Of a stretch of 64,000 nt of DNA, positions 8,519 to 18,341 are shown piece by piece. The stretch is from an uncultured Muribaculaceae bacterium. Its GTDB lineage: Bacteria; Bacteroidota; Bacteroidia; Bacteroidales; Muribaculaceae. The notes under the pieces were generated by a model that had not been told where the DNA came from, searched no databases, and saw nothing but the letters and a program-made list of their open reading frames with translations. The first letter of the stretch is position 1. The number at the start of each line of letters is the position of its first letter. Made by a program: the position numbers and the translations under genes. Location of the stretch: NCBI GenBank assembly GCA_910586895.1, contig CAJUIW010000009.1, positions 41,867 through 105,866 of the forward strand, read 5' to 3'.

Positions 8519-10468
8519 ATGGATAATTCAATCACACAATATGCCATAGGAGAACTCCTTGACGGACGCTATCTTTATATACCGTCCTATCAACGTGGCT
8601 ACCGATGGACCGAAAAACAGGTTGGCGACCTGCTGCGTGATCTGCTATGCTTTGCATACGATGCAAAAGCAGATAGCGATTTCTACTGTCTACAGCCAAT
8701 AATAGCACGCCGTATCACTGACGAGCATCGAATTGGCGAAATTTTCAGGACTGATTCTATTGACGAACGAATCGAAAAAGGTGTATGGGAGATAATTGAC
8801 GGGCAGCAACGTTTGACCACCATATACCTTCTGTACAAATATCTGATGGCCAAGAAAAACTGGGATGAGGACACTCTAAAGGAAGAGGAAAACGGTAAGG
8901 AATTGTACCATATCATCTATGCCACACGTGAAGAATCGGAATCATTTCTCAACTCCCTGTCCTTGTCAATGATAGGCAATGATGAACCATATGCAGGCAA
9001 TATCGACTTCTATCACATGGCCTCTGCCTTCCGTTACATAGAAAAATGGATAAAGACTGAAGGGAAGAGGATTGATCTGCGTTACAAGCAGAGAGGCAGC
9101 CTCGACAATGTCAGAAATTCACTGTTTGCATTATTGAACGGAATGAGGGATACCAAGGGCGGCTCCATACAGGTGCTATGGTATGAACTTGACAATGAAT
9201 CAACCGGAAGCAGCATTAAGGAATTCCAGAGAATCAATACCGGCAAAATACGCCTTACCGATGCCGAACTGATCAAAGGATTGTTCCTGCTCAACAAGAA
9301 TTTTGCGTCCGGCGACAAGTATATCCGGCAGTCATCGCTGGCCATTGAATGGGAATTTATAGAAAATACACTCCATGCCAATAACTTCTGGTTCTTCCTG
9401 CAGAAAAAAGGCACTGATATGCCTAACCGCATTGACTTCCTTTTCTCTCTTATATACAAGAAACACCGTCTTTCAGGTATTGCCGAAGAGGAGTGGGAGG
9501 AACATCTGAAAGAGATTGACAAGGAGATACTTGACCCGAAGAGCAGTGTAATATTCCGTTATTACTACGATATGTTTGAAGGCAAGCAAGGAGAAGAGCT
9601 TCAAGATGCAGTAGCTACTGCATGGAAAGATGTCATGACTGTTTTCCGCACCTTGGACGACTGGTTCTCTACCCCGGCAATATACAACTATATCGGACTC
9701 CTCAGCCAATGCGGCGAGGATATATGCCGCCTTGTAATGCACTATGATGCTATGGCAGAAACTGACACTCAGGATGATTTCATCAGCTACCTGATAGAAC
9801 GTATCCGATTCTATCTCAAAGGCGTAAAGAGAGATGATGACGGCAATATAACCAACAAGTACAAGGATCGCAAGATTATATACCGTATACTGCTGACCCT
9901 CAACATACACCTGCTCAACATTCAGAACTCTCTGCTGAATTCCGACTCCGAGATCTATAAATTCCCTTTCGATGTTCTTGATGCTCAGGATTGGGATATT
10001 GAGCATATCGATTCATTCCACACCAACGCGCTGAAAAGGGATGATCTGAAAGAAGAGTGGATAAGCACCGCCATGGAGGACCGCAGGACATCACTCACTC
10101 CGGAGGAGAAAGACCTTATAGACCGTAGGCTCAGCGAACACCAACTCAATGAAGTGATTGACATATTGAAGCGCAATGCCGGCGAAGCCGATGCCGACGA
10201 AGAGATAAAGAACGGCATAGGCAACCTTACGCTTCTTGATGCCGAGACTAACCGCTCCTATGGCAACAGCCTTTTCTGCACCAAGCGTCGTATCATCATC
10301 GACCGCATAAAGCAAGGGGTATTCGTCCCGGTTGCCACGCAATACATCTTTGCCAAGTTCTATGACGAAAAAGGCACCAACCGCTCCATCTGGTCAAAAG
10401 ATGATATGGAAGCCTATCAACGCTATATCGTGAAGATGCTGAGTGATTACCTACCTGAAAGCAACTGA
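8519..10468 (+). CDS. DUF262 + DUF1524 protein, GmrSD-type nuclease
   Basis: 649 aa, cytoplasmic. The N-terminal DUF262 (GmrS/ParB-like NTP-dependent) domain shows IPSYQRGYRW near residue 22 and the catalytic-type motif IIDGQQRLTT with D94-R98. The C-terminal DUF1524 (GmrD, HNH/His-Me finger) domain shows WDIEH with H496 and IGNLTLLDAETN with N569, plus the following N..F..KR..I. Single-chain proteins of this layout include type IV restriction enzymes acting on modified DNA, so a defence role is likely but the target is unknown. Its own promoter, and a second DUF262 gene starting 16 bp after its stop, point to a two-component unit. The GC content does not look different from neighbours by eye. 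Confidence 0.85.
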   Translation: MDNSITQYAIGELLDGRYLYIPSYQRGYRWTEKQVGDLLRDLLCFAYDAKADSDFYCLQPIIARRITDEHRIGEIFRTDSIDERIEKGVWEIIDGQQRLTTIYLLYKYLMAKKNWDEDTLKEEENGKELYHIIYATREESESFLNSLSLSMIGNDEPYAGNIDFYHMASAFRYIEKWIKTEGKRIDLRYKQRGSLDNVRNSLFALLNGMRDTKGGSIQVLWYELDNESTGSSIKEFQRINTGKIRLTDAELIKGLFLLNKNFASGDKYIRQSSLAIEWEFIENTLHANNFWFFLQKKGTDMPNRIDFLFSLIYKKHRLSGIAEEEWEEHLKEIDKEILDPKSSVIFRYYYDMFEGKQGEELQDAVATAWKDVMTVFRTLDDWFSTPAIYNYIGLLSQCGEDICRLVMHYDAMAETDTQDDFISYLIERIRFYLKGVKRDDDGNITNKYKDRKIIYRILLTLNIHLLNIQNSLLNSDSEIYKFPFDVLDAQDWDIEHIDSFHTNALKRDDLKEEWISTAMEDRRTSLTPEEKDLIDRRLSEHQLNEVIDILKRNAGEADADEEIKNGIGNLTLLDAETNRSYGNSLFCTKRRIIIDRIKQGVFVPVATQYIFAKFYDEKGTNRSIWSKDDMEAYQRYIVKMLSDYLPESN

Positions 10469-10484
10469 CTATACCTCTGCAACT

Positions 10485-12983
10485 ATGGACAATAGATATT
10501 CATTTACAGACCTGTATAATAAATCCGTAGATTATGATAAAGACACGCAGGTAAAGATTGACTGCATAGTGATTCCACGGATTCAACGGCCATACGCGCA
10601 AGGACGTACCGATGGCGTATGCACATACGTACGCAACACTTTTCTTGACGAGATATTCACCTGCCTGTGCGATGCCGGCAACAAAATATTGGATCTCAAT
10701 TTCATATATGGCATTATCAGGCCGAATAGCGGCGGCTACAGGCTTGAGCTGCTCGACGGACAGCAACGCCTCACCACTCTCTACCTCCTGCACTGGTATG
10801 TGACAAATGCCGAACTTGATATGGATTCTGATGACAGCCGGCGTGTGCGTCGATGCCTGTCCAGTTTTCTCTACGAGACAAGAGATACTTCCAGTGTATT
10901 TTGCCAGGAACTGGCCCAATATAAAATCGGCCTGTCTCAGAAAAAACCGAGCGAGGCCATACGAAAGGCAAAATGGTATTTCAAGTCATTTGACCGTGAC
11001 AGCACTATTTGCGCTATGCTGACCATGCTTGATGCCATACATGAACGTTACACTGCCATTGAAAACGCGGCCCTATTTCCGAAACTACAGAATCTGCAGT
11101 TCTATGTGAAGTCACTTGGCGTATTCAACCTTTCGGAAGAACTCTACATCAAGATGAACGCACGCGGGCTACAGCTTAGCCCATTTGAGAACTTCAAAGC
11201 AGATCTTACCAATTTCATTTCCAACACTGACTATCAGCCATATCGTACCTATCTGCCATTATATAAGAAGGATCCCGGCGAACAGGTGCCGTTTCACTTC
11301 AACTTCTCCATAAAGCTTGATGCAAAATGGGTGGATATCTTCTGGGGACGTTGCGCCGAGGATTTTGACTCGGCATTCATGAGCTTCTTCTCACGCTATT
11401 TTGCCTGCAAATATATCATAGCGAGTAAAGACAGTGTGACGGACAGAGATATGCGAGCTGACAAGAATATAAAACTGTTCTATACTACAGCCGAGGAGCG
11501 TATGGGACATAACGAATATTTCGGATTCAAAGCCTTCGGGCAGCTGCTGACAGAGCATCCTGAATATATAATCAGTCTGGACAAGGTGCTCGATATAATT
11601 TATCAGCATGATCATATCTCATCACTCCGCAGCATATATTGCAATATGAAGCCATGCTGGGATAAGAAAAATGACTCGGATGGAGATGATTTTTACTGCA
11701 ACACATCTTCCAAGATCAGTCACGTAAAGCTGATTGCCTTAGGAGCAATGATTGAATATATTGAGGCTATGCCTCAGTTTGAACATGAACAGTTCAGCCA
11801 ATGGATGCGGGTGGTATGGAATGTGATTGAGAACACCAACATTGACAGCCTTACCCCTGTATCATCTCTCATCCGGAAATTCTCCGCACTTATACGCTTT
11901 ATTGCCTCACGAATGGAAGAGGGATTACCGTTCTACACCGCGCTGAGCGAATGGCGTAACGATACTCCGGGCGAGCGTGAGAACCGTGCTGTTCTTGAAG
12001 AGGTCGAGAAAGCCCGGCGTATAGCCGAGGACTCAGAGTGGGAGGATATCTGGACTTCTGTGGAGCGACACCCCTATTTCAAGGGAATGGTGACATTCTT
12101 CTACAGTCAGGATATGGCTATCAATGACTATTCCCGAAGTGCAGCTCAGGCCATGATTATGTTTGACGCCAACGGTATTTCAGAAGCATTCAGGAAGGAC
12201 CATCTGCTGATTCGGGCTATAGTGAGCCGATTCAACCATTGGGACGAGCTACATCAGCTCTACATAACCGAACGTGCTGAGAACAACCGGTATCTGAAAA
12301 ACATCCTCGCATCAAATGAAAAGGTACGCACAATGCTGACCGAAGTTTTAAGACAGTCCGGTACTGACAATATCATCTGCTCGCTCCGCGACTTTATTGA
12401 CCGTGCCGAACAACCTGAAGCGTGGCCAAACGCCTCAGACATTGAGAGCGAGAGCTTCGATATGGCAGTCAGACGCCTGCGTACGGACATACGTATGTAC
12501 GACTGGATAGCACAGGAGGAGCTGGCCTACAAGGCTACATTCCGCGTGTATTACTATGCCGGCCATATCATGTTTGCCATTCCGCGCAGGCAGTATGCCA
12601 AGATAGCCCTTGACACCGAGCGGAGCCGAATGGCTTATGACTTCCACCTCCGATACGGGTTTGAATTCGATGACCCGAACCAGCTGTCGATGTATAAAGA
12701 GTTCAATGACTGTTTCGGCAACTCAATCACACTCAGCCAGCAGCGCAGGAATTGCACAGTATGGCTGACATTCAGCCAAATGCACGAAGTCTATTTTGAG
12801 ATAGAGTGCCGGTCAAAAAGATATGCCAAGGAGCTATTGCATAGCTTTGAGGATGCAAAACTCATAGACGATGATGACAACTGGATTCAACTTCCCGCAG
12901 CCAATCATTATTCTTACCGCCAGTCGTATGATAATATCTGTCACATAGCTGATTCAATATTTGATATCGTACCTCAGGAATGA
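10485..12983 (+). CDS. DUF262 protein without a visible nuclease domain
   Basis: 832 aa from the ATG at 10485; a GTG at 10443 in the same frame would overlap the upstream gene and is less likely. The N-terminal DUF262 domain has VIPRIQRPYAQGR near residue 28 and LLDGQQRLTTLYLLHWY, with D91 at almost the same position as in the upstream paralogue. A YIKMNARGLQLSPFENFKADL segment (about 222) is the usual second DUF262 signature. The remaining roughly 600 residues are helical and I recognise no HNH, PD-D/E or HEPN motif. The C-terminal 150 residues are a mixed alpha/beta region rich in Tyr and Arg. It probably senses or regulates for the nuclease encoded upstream (inference). Confidence 0.8.
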   Translation: MDNRYSFTDLYNKSVDYDKDTQVKIDCIVIPRIQRPYAQGRTDGVCTYVRNTFLDEIFTCLCDAGNKILDLNFIYGIIRPNSGGYRLELLDGQQRLTTLYLLHWYVTNAELDMDSDDSRRVRRCLSSFLYETRDTSSVFCQELAQYKIGLSQKKPSEAIRKAKWYFKSFDRDSTICAMLTMLDAIHERYTAIENAALFPKLQNLQFYVKSLGVFNLSEELYIKMNARGLQLSPFENFKADLTNFISNTDYQPYRTYLPLYKKDPGEQVPFHFNFSIKLDAKWVDIFWGRCAEDFDSAFMSFFSRYFACKYIIASKDSVTDRDMRADKNIKLFYTTAEERMGHNEYFGFKAFGQLLTEHPEYIISLDKVLDIIYQHDHISSLRSIYCNMKPCWDKKNDSDGDDFYCNTSSKISHVKLIALGAMIEYIEAMPQFEHEQFSQWMRVVWNVIENTNIDSLTPVSSLIRKFSALIRFIASRMEEGLPFYTALSEWRNDTPGERENRAVLEEVEKARRIAEDSEWEDIWTSVERHPYFKGMVTFFYSQDMAINDYSRSAAQAMIMFDANGISEAFRKDHLLIRAIVSRFNHWDELHQLYITERAENNRYLKNILASNEKVRTMLTEVLRQSGTDNIICSLRDFIDRAEQPEAWPNASDIESESFDMAVRRLRTDIRMYDWIAQEELAYKATFRVYYYAGHIMFAIPRRQYAKIALDTERSRMAYDFHLRYGFEFDDPNQLSMYKEFNDCFGNSITLSQQRRNCTVWLTFSQMHEVYFEIECRSKRYAKELLHSFEDAKLIDDDDNWIQLPAANHYSYRQSYDNICHIADSIFDIVPQE

Positions 12984-13011
12984 CCATATCGGACATAATC
13001 ACTAATGCAAC

Positions 13012-13048
13012 GGCCAAGCCGCCAAAAGTGCGGATTGGTCTTTGTTTT
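13012..13048 (+). terminator. terminator after the DUF262 pair
   Basis: GGCCAAGCCGC (13012-13022) pairs with GCGGATTGGTC (13030-13040) over 9 of 11 positions, followed by TTTGTTTT. The T-run also supplies the -33 TTG of the next promoter. Confidence 0.7.
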
Positions 13049-13071
13049 ACCGCAACTTTGCAGTATCTTTG
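13042..13071 (+). promoter_or_regulatory. promoter of the GH20 gene
   Basis: TTG at 13042-13044, spacing 19, TATCTTTG at 13064-13071: a full match to the Bacteroidota consensus. The ATG follows 27 bp later. Confidence 0.8.
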
Positions 13072-13098
13072 TACTACAAATCAAATTCATACCAATCC

Positions 13099-15435
13099 AT
13101 GAAAAAAATCTTTGTATCAGCAGCTTTAGCTTCACTCCTTTTCGGCGCATTCCCCTCTCTTTCCGCAGCCGACATAAAGGCCAATTACAATATTATCCCC
13201 AAGCCCCGCGAGGTTGTGATAAAGAACGGAGCCAGCTTCACACTCAATGCAAAAACCGTCATCACATATCCTAAGGGCAACGAAGCCCTGAAGCGTAATG
13301 CCGAGCTTCTGGCAGGATATATCAAGGACCTGACAGGATTCGAGCTTAAGATAACGACAAAAGCTCCCAAAAAGAACTTCATAATGCTCCATGCCGATGC
13401 CAACGGCGGCGACCCGACGCAGAACCTGACTATTGTAGGCATACAGCAGGCATTTGTTGACATCAACGGCAACTCTCCAGAGAGCAACTTCAACGCCATA
13501 CAGACATTCCGTAAGTCGATTCCTGACGTTACCGGAGGCAAGGAGGTGGAATTCGCTCCCGTCACCATCACTGACGCGCCCCGCTTCACATACCGCGGCG
13601 CACATCTTGACGTGTCACGCCACTTCTACCCCACGGACAGCATCAAGACATTCATTGATATGCTCGCTCTGCATAATATCAATAAATTCCACTGGCATCT
13701 TACCGATGACCAGGGATGGCGTCTGGAACTCAAGAAATATCCCCGGCTCACCGAGGTAGGCTCCGTGCGCAACGGCACCTGCATAGGCCATGATTTTAGC
13801 ACAAACGATGGCAAACCTTATGGCGGATTCTACACTCAGGATGAAGTAAAGGATATCATCAAGTATGCTGCCGACCGTCATATTGACATCATTCCGGAAA
13901 TTGACCTTCCCGGACACATGCTTGCGGCACTCAAGGCATATCCGGAACTCGGATGTACCGGAGGTCCTTACGAAATATGGACCCGCTGGGGTGTGGCCGA
14001 TGATGTGCTCTGCGCCGGCAATGACAAGACTCTTGAATTTATTGACGGAGTGCTCGACGAGGTGGCCGAACTGTTCCCCTCGGAATACATTCATGTAGGT
14101 GGCGACGAATGCCCCAAAGTGCGCTGGGAAGAGTGCGAGAAGTGTCAGGCCCGTATCAAGGAGCTTGGACTTAAGGACGATGACCACAGCAAGGCTGAAC
14201 AGAAACTTCAGACATATATCATGACCCACGCCTCAAACACTCTGGCCCGTCACGGCAAGAAGATGATAGGCTGGGATGAAATACTTGAGGGTGGACTCAC
14301 TCCCGGTGCCATAGTGATGTCATGGCGCGGCGAAGAGGGCGGACGCGATGCTGCACGTCAGCACCACGAAGCTATAATGACCCCCACCAATTACTGCTAC
14401 TTTGACTACTATCAGACAAAGCACCGCGACGGCGAACCTGATGCGATAGGCGGTTATGTACCGGTAGAGAAAGTCTACAGCTTTGATCCCGTACCGTCAT
14501 CACTCACACCTGAGGAAGCTAAGTATATCATAGGCGCACAGGCCAACCTCTGGACCGAGTATATCCCCACATTCAGCCAGGTGCAGTATATGGAACTCCC
14601 CCGTCTGGCCGCGCTCTGCGAAGTGCAGTGGACCGATCCCTCACAGAAGGAATACAGCGACTTTGTTCGCCGCGTACCGCAGCTGATAAAACACTACAAG
14701 GCTCTTGGCTATAACTATGCCAACCATGTGTTTGATGTGACAGGCACTCTCTCACCTGATGTAGAGAAAGGTGTCATAACTGCCACTTTCGAGACAGCCG
14801 ATGATGCACCCATCCACTACACTCTTGACGGTACAGAGCCAACAGTAACATCACCTCTTTACACTGGCCCGCTTGCAATCAACCACACTGCAGTGGTGAA
14901 AGCAGCCGCTTTCCGTGAGGATGGACATAGCCGCGTGTTCACTGACAGCGTTACCTTCAACAAAGCCACGACAGCCAAAGTGACCCTCGTAAACGAACCT
15001 CACTCACGTTACAAAGGCATGGGAGGACTGTCGCTCGTTGACGGACGCTTCGGCCCCGATGCATTCAATACCGGCGAATGGCTTGGTTTCGTAGGTGCTC
15101 CCCTTGTAGCCGTAATCGATATGGGCAAGGAAAAAGAATTCAGCTCACTCTCAATCCGCAATCTTGTAGATACCCCCAACTGGATTTTCGATGCCCGCAA
15201 TATCAAGGTGGAAGTATCTGACAATGGTACCGACTTCACCGAAGTAGCTTCGCAGGATATTCCTCAGATTACGAAGCACATCGGCGAAATAATACCTCAC
15301 AAGCTCACATTCAATCCCGTAAAGGCCCGCTACGTGCGCCTTACCGAGGAATGTGAAAACAGCATACCCGAATTCCACGGAGCCGGCATAGGGAAACCTG
15401 CCTTTATCTTCGTTGACGAAATAGTCATCGACTGA
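13099..15435 (+). CDS. beta-N-acetylhexosaminidase, GH20
   Basis: 778 aa from the ATG at 13099, chosen because a signal peptide (MKKIFVSAALASLLFGAFPSLSAA) starts there and the promoter lies between it and the upstream in-frame ATG. An N-terminal GH20b-like domain (PKPREV...) precedes the TIM barrel, which has DVSRHFYP, HWHLTDDQGWR and HVGGDECPK with the catalytic pair D336-E337. After the barrel comes a chitobiase-like beta domain (HYTLDGTEPTVTSPLY, near 570) and then an F5/8 type C-like domain at the C-terminus (EWLGF ... RYVRLTEE). It would remove terminal GlcNAc/GalNAc from host mucin or other glycans in the periplasm or at the surface. Monocistronic, with a bidirectional terminator. Confidence 0.95.
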   Translation: MKKIFVSAALASLLFGAFPSLSAADIKANYNIIPKPREVVIKNGASFTLNAKTVITYPKGNEALKRNAELLAGYIKDLTGFELKITTKAPKKNFIMLHADANGGDPTQNLTIVGIQQAFVDINGNSPESNFNAIQTFRKSIPDVTGGKEVEFAPVTITDAPRFTYRGAHLDVSRHFYPTDSIKTFIDMLALHNINKFHWHLTDDQGWRLELKKYPRLTEVGSVRNGTCIGHDFSTNDGKPYGGFYTQDEVKDIIKYAADRHIDIIPEIDLPGHMLAALKAYPELGCTGGPYEIWTRWGVADDVLCAGNDKTLEFIDGVLDEVAELFPSEYIHVGGDECPKVRWEECEKCQARIKELGLKDDDHSKAEQKLQTYIMTHASNTLARHGKKMIGWDEILEGGLTPGAIVMSWRGEEGGRDAARQHHEAIMTPTNYCYFDYYQTKHRDGEPDAIGGYVPVEKVYSFDPVPSSLTPEEAKYIIGAQANLWTEYIPTFSQVQYMELPRLAALCEVQWTDPSQKEYSDFVRRVPQLIKHYKALGYNYANHVFDVTGTLSPDVEKGVITATFETADDAPIHYTLDGTEPTVTSPLYTGPLAINHTAVVKAAAFREDGHSRVFTDSVTFNKATTAKVTLVNEPHSRYKGMGGLSLVDGRFGPDAFNTGEWLGFVGAPLVAVIDMGKEKEFSSLSIRNLVDTPNWIFDARNIKVEVSDNGTDFTEVASQDIPQITKHIGEIIPHKLTFNPVKARYVRLTEECENSIPEFHGAGIGKPAFIFVDEIVID

Positions 15436-15457
15436 TAGCACAAGACAGGACAGCATA

Positions 15458-15497
15458 AAGAGAGCGGCTCTGCAAATTGCAAAGCCGCTCTCTTTTT
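15458..15497. terminator. bidirectional terminator between GH20 gene and truA
   Basis: AAGAGAGCGGCT (15458-15469) pairs perfectly with AGCCGCTCTCTT (15483-15494). T-runs lie on the outer side for both strands, so it serves both converging genes. Confidence 0.88.
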
Positions 15498-15514
15498 ATG
15501 TTTGTTCCTTTGGA

Positions 15515-16291
15515 TCAGATATTATCGGGTGAATAGTAGGGGTAGCGGATGTCCCAGAGATACAGAGCTTGCGGAGGCATCGACGTCCCGGCCGCGCATC
15601 GGTCACGCGCTTCTATGATACGACGGAAGTCCTCTGCGGTGATTTTTCCACGGCCTACCTCGACAAGCGTGCCTACAACAGCTCTGACCATATTGCGGAG
15701 AAAGCGGTCGGCCGTAATGACAAACAGATGCCCTCCGCCCTCTAATGGACGCCACTCCGCTTCCGTGACATGACAGATATTGGTCTTGACATCGGTATGC
15801 AGCTTGCTGAACGAGGTGAAATCCTCCACTTCAAGCAGCTGACGCGCCGCCACGTTCATCGCTTCAAAGTCAAGCTTCGGCGAACATTTCCACGACAGCG
15901 GATAAAAGAACGGCGACTTCTGCTCAAGTGCGTAATAATGGTATGTGCGGGACACAGCATCAAAACGCGCATGCGCATCGGCATGAACAGGAGTGATGGA
16001 GTAGACGGCTATATCATAACCAATTATCGAATTCAATGCACGGACAAGCGCTGACGTGTCGGCCAGAGGCTCCGGCAAATCAAAGTGAGCTATCATCATG
16101 CGCGCGTTGACTCCGGTATCAGTTCGTCCGGCACCCGTGACAGGGACAGGCCGGCGCAGCACTGTGGCAAGCGCTTCCTCAAGCACCTGCTGGACGCTTA
16201 TGGCATCAGGCTGCCGCTGCCACCCGTGGAAGGGCGCCCCGCGATAGGCAAGATGCATGAAATAACGCTGCACGGTGTCAGTCCTTTTCAA
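15515..16291 (-). CDS. truA: tRNA pseudouridine(38-40) synthase TruA
   Basis: 258 aa. Isomerises uridines 38, 39 and 40 in the tRNA anticodon arm. Family motifs are clear: YRGAPFHGWQRQP near residue 16, the catalytic GRTDTGVNA with D58, and FLRNMVRAVVGTLVEVGRGK near 198. Length is usual for the family. Its start overlaps the end of speA by 14 bp, so the two are co-transcribed with speA first. I see nothing odd in it. Confidence 0.97.
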   Translation of the reverse strand: MKRTDTVQRYFMHLAYRGAPFHGWQRQPDAISVQQVLEEALATVLRRPVPVTGAGRTDTGVNARMMIAHFDLPEPLADTSALVRALNSIIGYDIAVYSITPVHADAHARFDAVSRTYHYYALEQKSPFFYPLSWKCSPKLDFEAMNVAARQLLEVEDFTSFSKLHTDVKTNICHVTEAEWRPLEGGGHLFVITADRFLRNMVRAVVGTLVEVGRGKITAEDFRRIIEARDRCAAGTSMPPQALYLWDIRYPYYSPDNI

Positions 16292-18176
16292 GATAGGTAT
16301 ATCCGTACAGCCCGGAGCGGTAATTGCTCAGGAATTCACGACCCTCTTCAGGCGTGATTCGTCCCGCTTTCATGGAGTAGGTAACCCATGTCTCCACATT
16401 GCGCACCAATTTCTTGGCATTGAACTGCACATAGTCAAGCACCTCAGCCACAGTCTCACCGTCGATGATACGGTCTATCTCATAACGGTCGCGGTACACA
16501 TCGATATGCACAGCGTTGGTATCGCCGAACAGATTGTGCATGTCGCCGAGTATCTCCTGATAGGCACCCACGAGGAACACGCCTAAATAATAAGGCTCAC
16601 CGGGCTTCACATTATGTACGGGAAGAGCTCCGGAGGTGCCGTGGTTGGTGATGAAGTTGGCTATCTTGCCGTCGCTGTCGCATGTGATGTCCTGAATGGT
16701 GCAGGTACGGTCAGGACGTTCGTCGAGCCTGCTTATCGGCACTATCGGGAACACCTGGTCAATAGCCCATGAGTCAGGCAGCGACTGGAAGAGTGAGAAG
16801 TTGCAGAAATACTTGTCAGGAAGCATGCGGGATATCTTGCGCAGCTCCTCCGGCGGATGCTTCATACTTGAGGCTATCTCACCCACTTCGCGTGCCACCG
16901 ACCAGAAGAGCTTCTCTATCTGAGCGCGTGTACGCAGGTCAAGGAGCCCAAGGCTGAACAGGTCAAGAGCTTCCTCACGTATCTGGAGGGCGTCATGCCA
17001 GCTTTCAAACAAGCGTGGCTGGCTTAGTTTGTCCCATATATTGTACAGCTCGCGTGTCAGTTCATGGGCGTCATCCTCAAGCTCTTCATTGTCTTTCCAT
17101 ATGGGAAGCTGCGTGGCCGCCAGCACTTCAAACACAAGAATAGAGTGATGGGCCGTAAGCGATCGTCCGCTTTCGGTAATGATGTTGGGCTGCTTGATTC
17201 CGTTCTTCGTGCATGCATCGACAAGAGCCGACACGGCATCATTGGCATACTCCTGAATGGAATAGTTCATGGAGCTTTCAGAGGAAGCGTTGCGCGTACC
17301 GTCATAGTCCACGCCAAGGCCCCCACCGATATCCACGAAGTCAATGTTGAAACCGAGTTTCGACAGCTGGACATAGAACTGCATAGCCTCACGCAGTGCA
17401 TTCTTGATACGGCGTATCTTTGTCACCTGACTGCCTATATGGAAATGGATAAGCTTAAGGCAGCTTTCCATCTTATGCTTTTTCAGTATATCGAGTGCAA
17501 GCAACAGTTCGCTTGAGTTAAGACCGAACTTAGACTGGTCGCCACCTGACTCCTCCCATTTTCCGGAGCCTGACGAAGAGAGCTTTATACGGATACCGAT
17601 ATTGGGCTCGAGCTTAAGCTTACGGGCTACGGAAGCAATGATTTCGAGTTCATTGATTTTCTCAACGACAAGATAAATGCGGCGTCCCATCTTCTGGGCC
17701 AGCAGGGCAAGCTCCACATAGCTCTCGTCCTTGTAGCCGTTGCAGATGATGAGCGCGTTCTCATCAATATTGGTGGCAAGTACCGCATGAAGCTCCGGCT
17801 TACTGCCTGCTTCAAGACCAATATTGAACTTTTTACCGTAACTGACTATCTCCTCCACCACAGGACGCATCTGATTGACCTTGATAGGATAGATTATGAA
17901 GTTCTGCGCCTCATAGCTGTACTCGGCAGCTGCCTGGCGGAAGCAGTTGGAAATTTTTTCGATACGGTTGTCAAGGATATCAGGGAAACGCAGCAGTACC
18001 GGTGCCGTGACATCACGCACCTGCAGTTCGTCCATCACCTCTTTCAGGTCAACGGAAGCAAATCCCTGGCGGGGCGTAACCGCCACATGTCCTTTTTCAT
18101 TGATTGAAAAGTACGTCAGGCCCCACCCGTTTATATTGTAGAGCTCAGCGCTGTCCTCAATACGCCACTTTCTCAT
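16278..18176 (-). CDS. speA: biosynthetic arginine decarboxylase
   Basis: 632 aa, PLP-dependent group IV decarboxylase converting arginine to agmatine for polyamine synthesis. The pyridoxal lysine lies in IIYPIKVNQ (K99). Other signatures are LIHFHIGSQ (about 240), DIGGGLGVDYDGT (about 278) and CDSDGKIANF near 496, the usual substrate-site cysteine segment of this fold. Length fits the speA family (630-660). It leads a two-gene unit with truA. A TAATTTTG box about 38 bp upstream of the start is a probable -7 element. Confidence 0.97.
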   Translation of the reverse strand: MRKWRIEDSAELYNINGWGLTYFSINEKGHVAVTPRQGFASVDLKEVMDELQVRDVTAPVLLRFPDILDNRIEKISNCFRQAAAEYSYEAQNFIIYPIKVNQMRPVVEEIVSYGKKFNIGLEAGSKPELHAVLATNIDENALIICNGYKDESYVELALLAQKMGRRIYLVVEKINELEIIASVARKLKLEPNIGIRIKLSSSGSGKWEESGGDQSKFGLNSSELLLALDILKKHKMESCLKLIHFHIGSQVTKIRRIKNALREAMQFYVQLSKLGFNIDFVDIGGGLGVDYDGTRNASSESSMNYSIQEYANDAVSALVDACTKNGIKQPNIITESGRSLTAHHSILVFEVLAATQLPIWKDNEELEDDAHELTRELYNIWDKLSQPRLFESWHDALQIREEALDLFSLGLLDLRTRAQIEKLFWSVAREVGEIASSMKHPPEELRKISRMLPDKYFCNFSLFQSLPDSWAIDQVFPIVPISRLDERPDRTCTIQDITCDSDGKIANFITNHGTSGALPVHNVKPGEPYYLGVFLVGAYQEILGDMHNLFGDTNAVHIDVYRDRYEIDRIIDGETVAEVLDYVQFNAKKLVRNVETWVTYSMKAGRITPEEGREFLSNYRSGLYGYTYLEKD

Positions 18177-18213
18177 CGGCTAACAAGTATAAGAATTAGA
18201 AATTAATAAGGGA

Positions 18214-18221
18214 CAAAATTA
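18214..18221 (-). promoter_or_regulatory. -7 box of speA
   Basis: TAATTTTG on the minus strand, a full TAnnTTTG match 37 bp upstream of the start codon. No good -33 TTG is visible at the proper distance. Confidence 0.5.
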
Positions 18222-18249
18222 ACAATTTTCGGCATGTAAACTGTAAAAA

Positions 18250-18302
18250 AATGATTATTTTTTCACAAAACATGCGGCCACCGAGCAAATCAGGGTGGCC
18301 GC
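18250..18302 (-). terminator. terminator after the 57-residue membrane protein gene
   Basis: Stem GCGGCCACC (18274-18282) / GGTGGCCGC (18294-18302), followed on the minus strand by a T-rich stretch. Confidence 0.78.
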
Positions 18303-18341
18303 CAATGCGTTATTTATAGTCAGTAAAGTAGTTGTGTAAGC

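Noticed and set aside
13615..14229. 204-codon minus-strand ORF
   Set aside because: Shadow of the GH20 gene across its active-site region.
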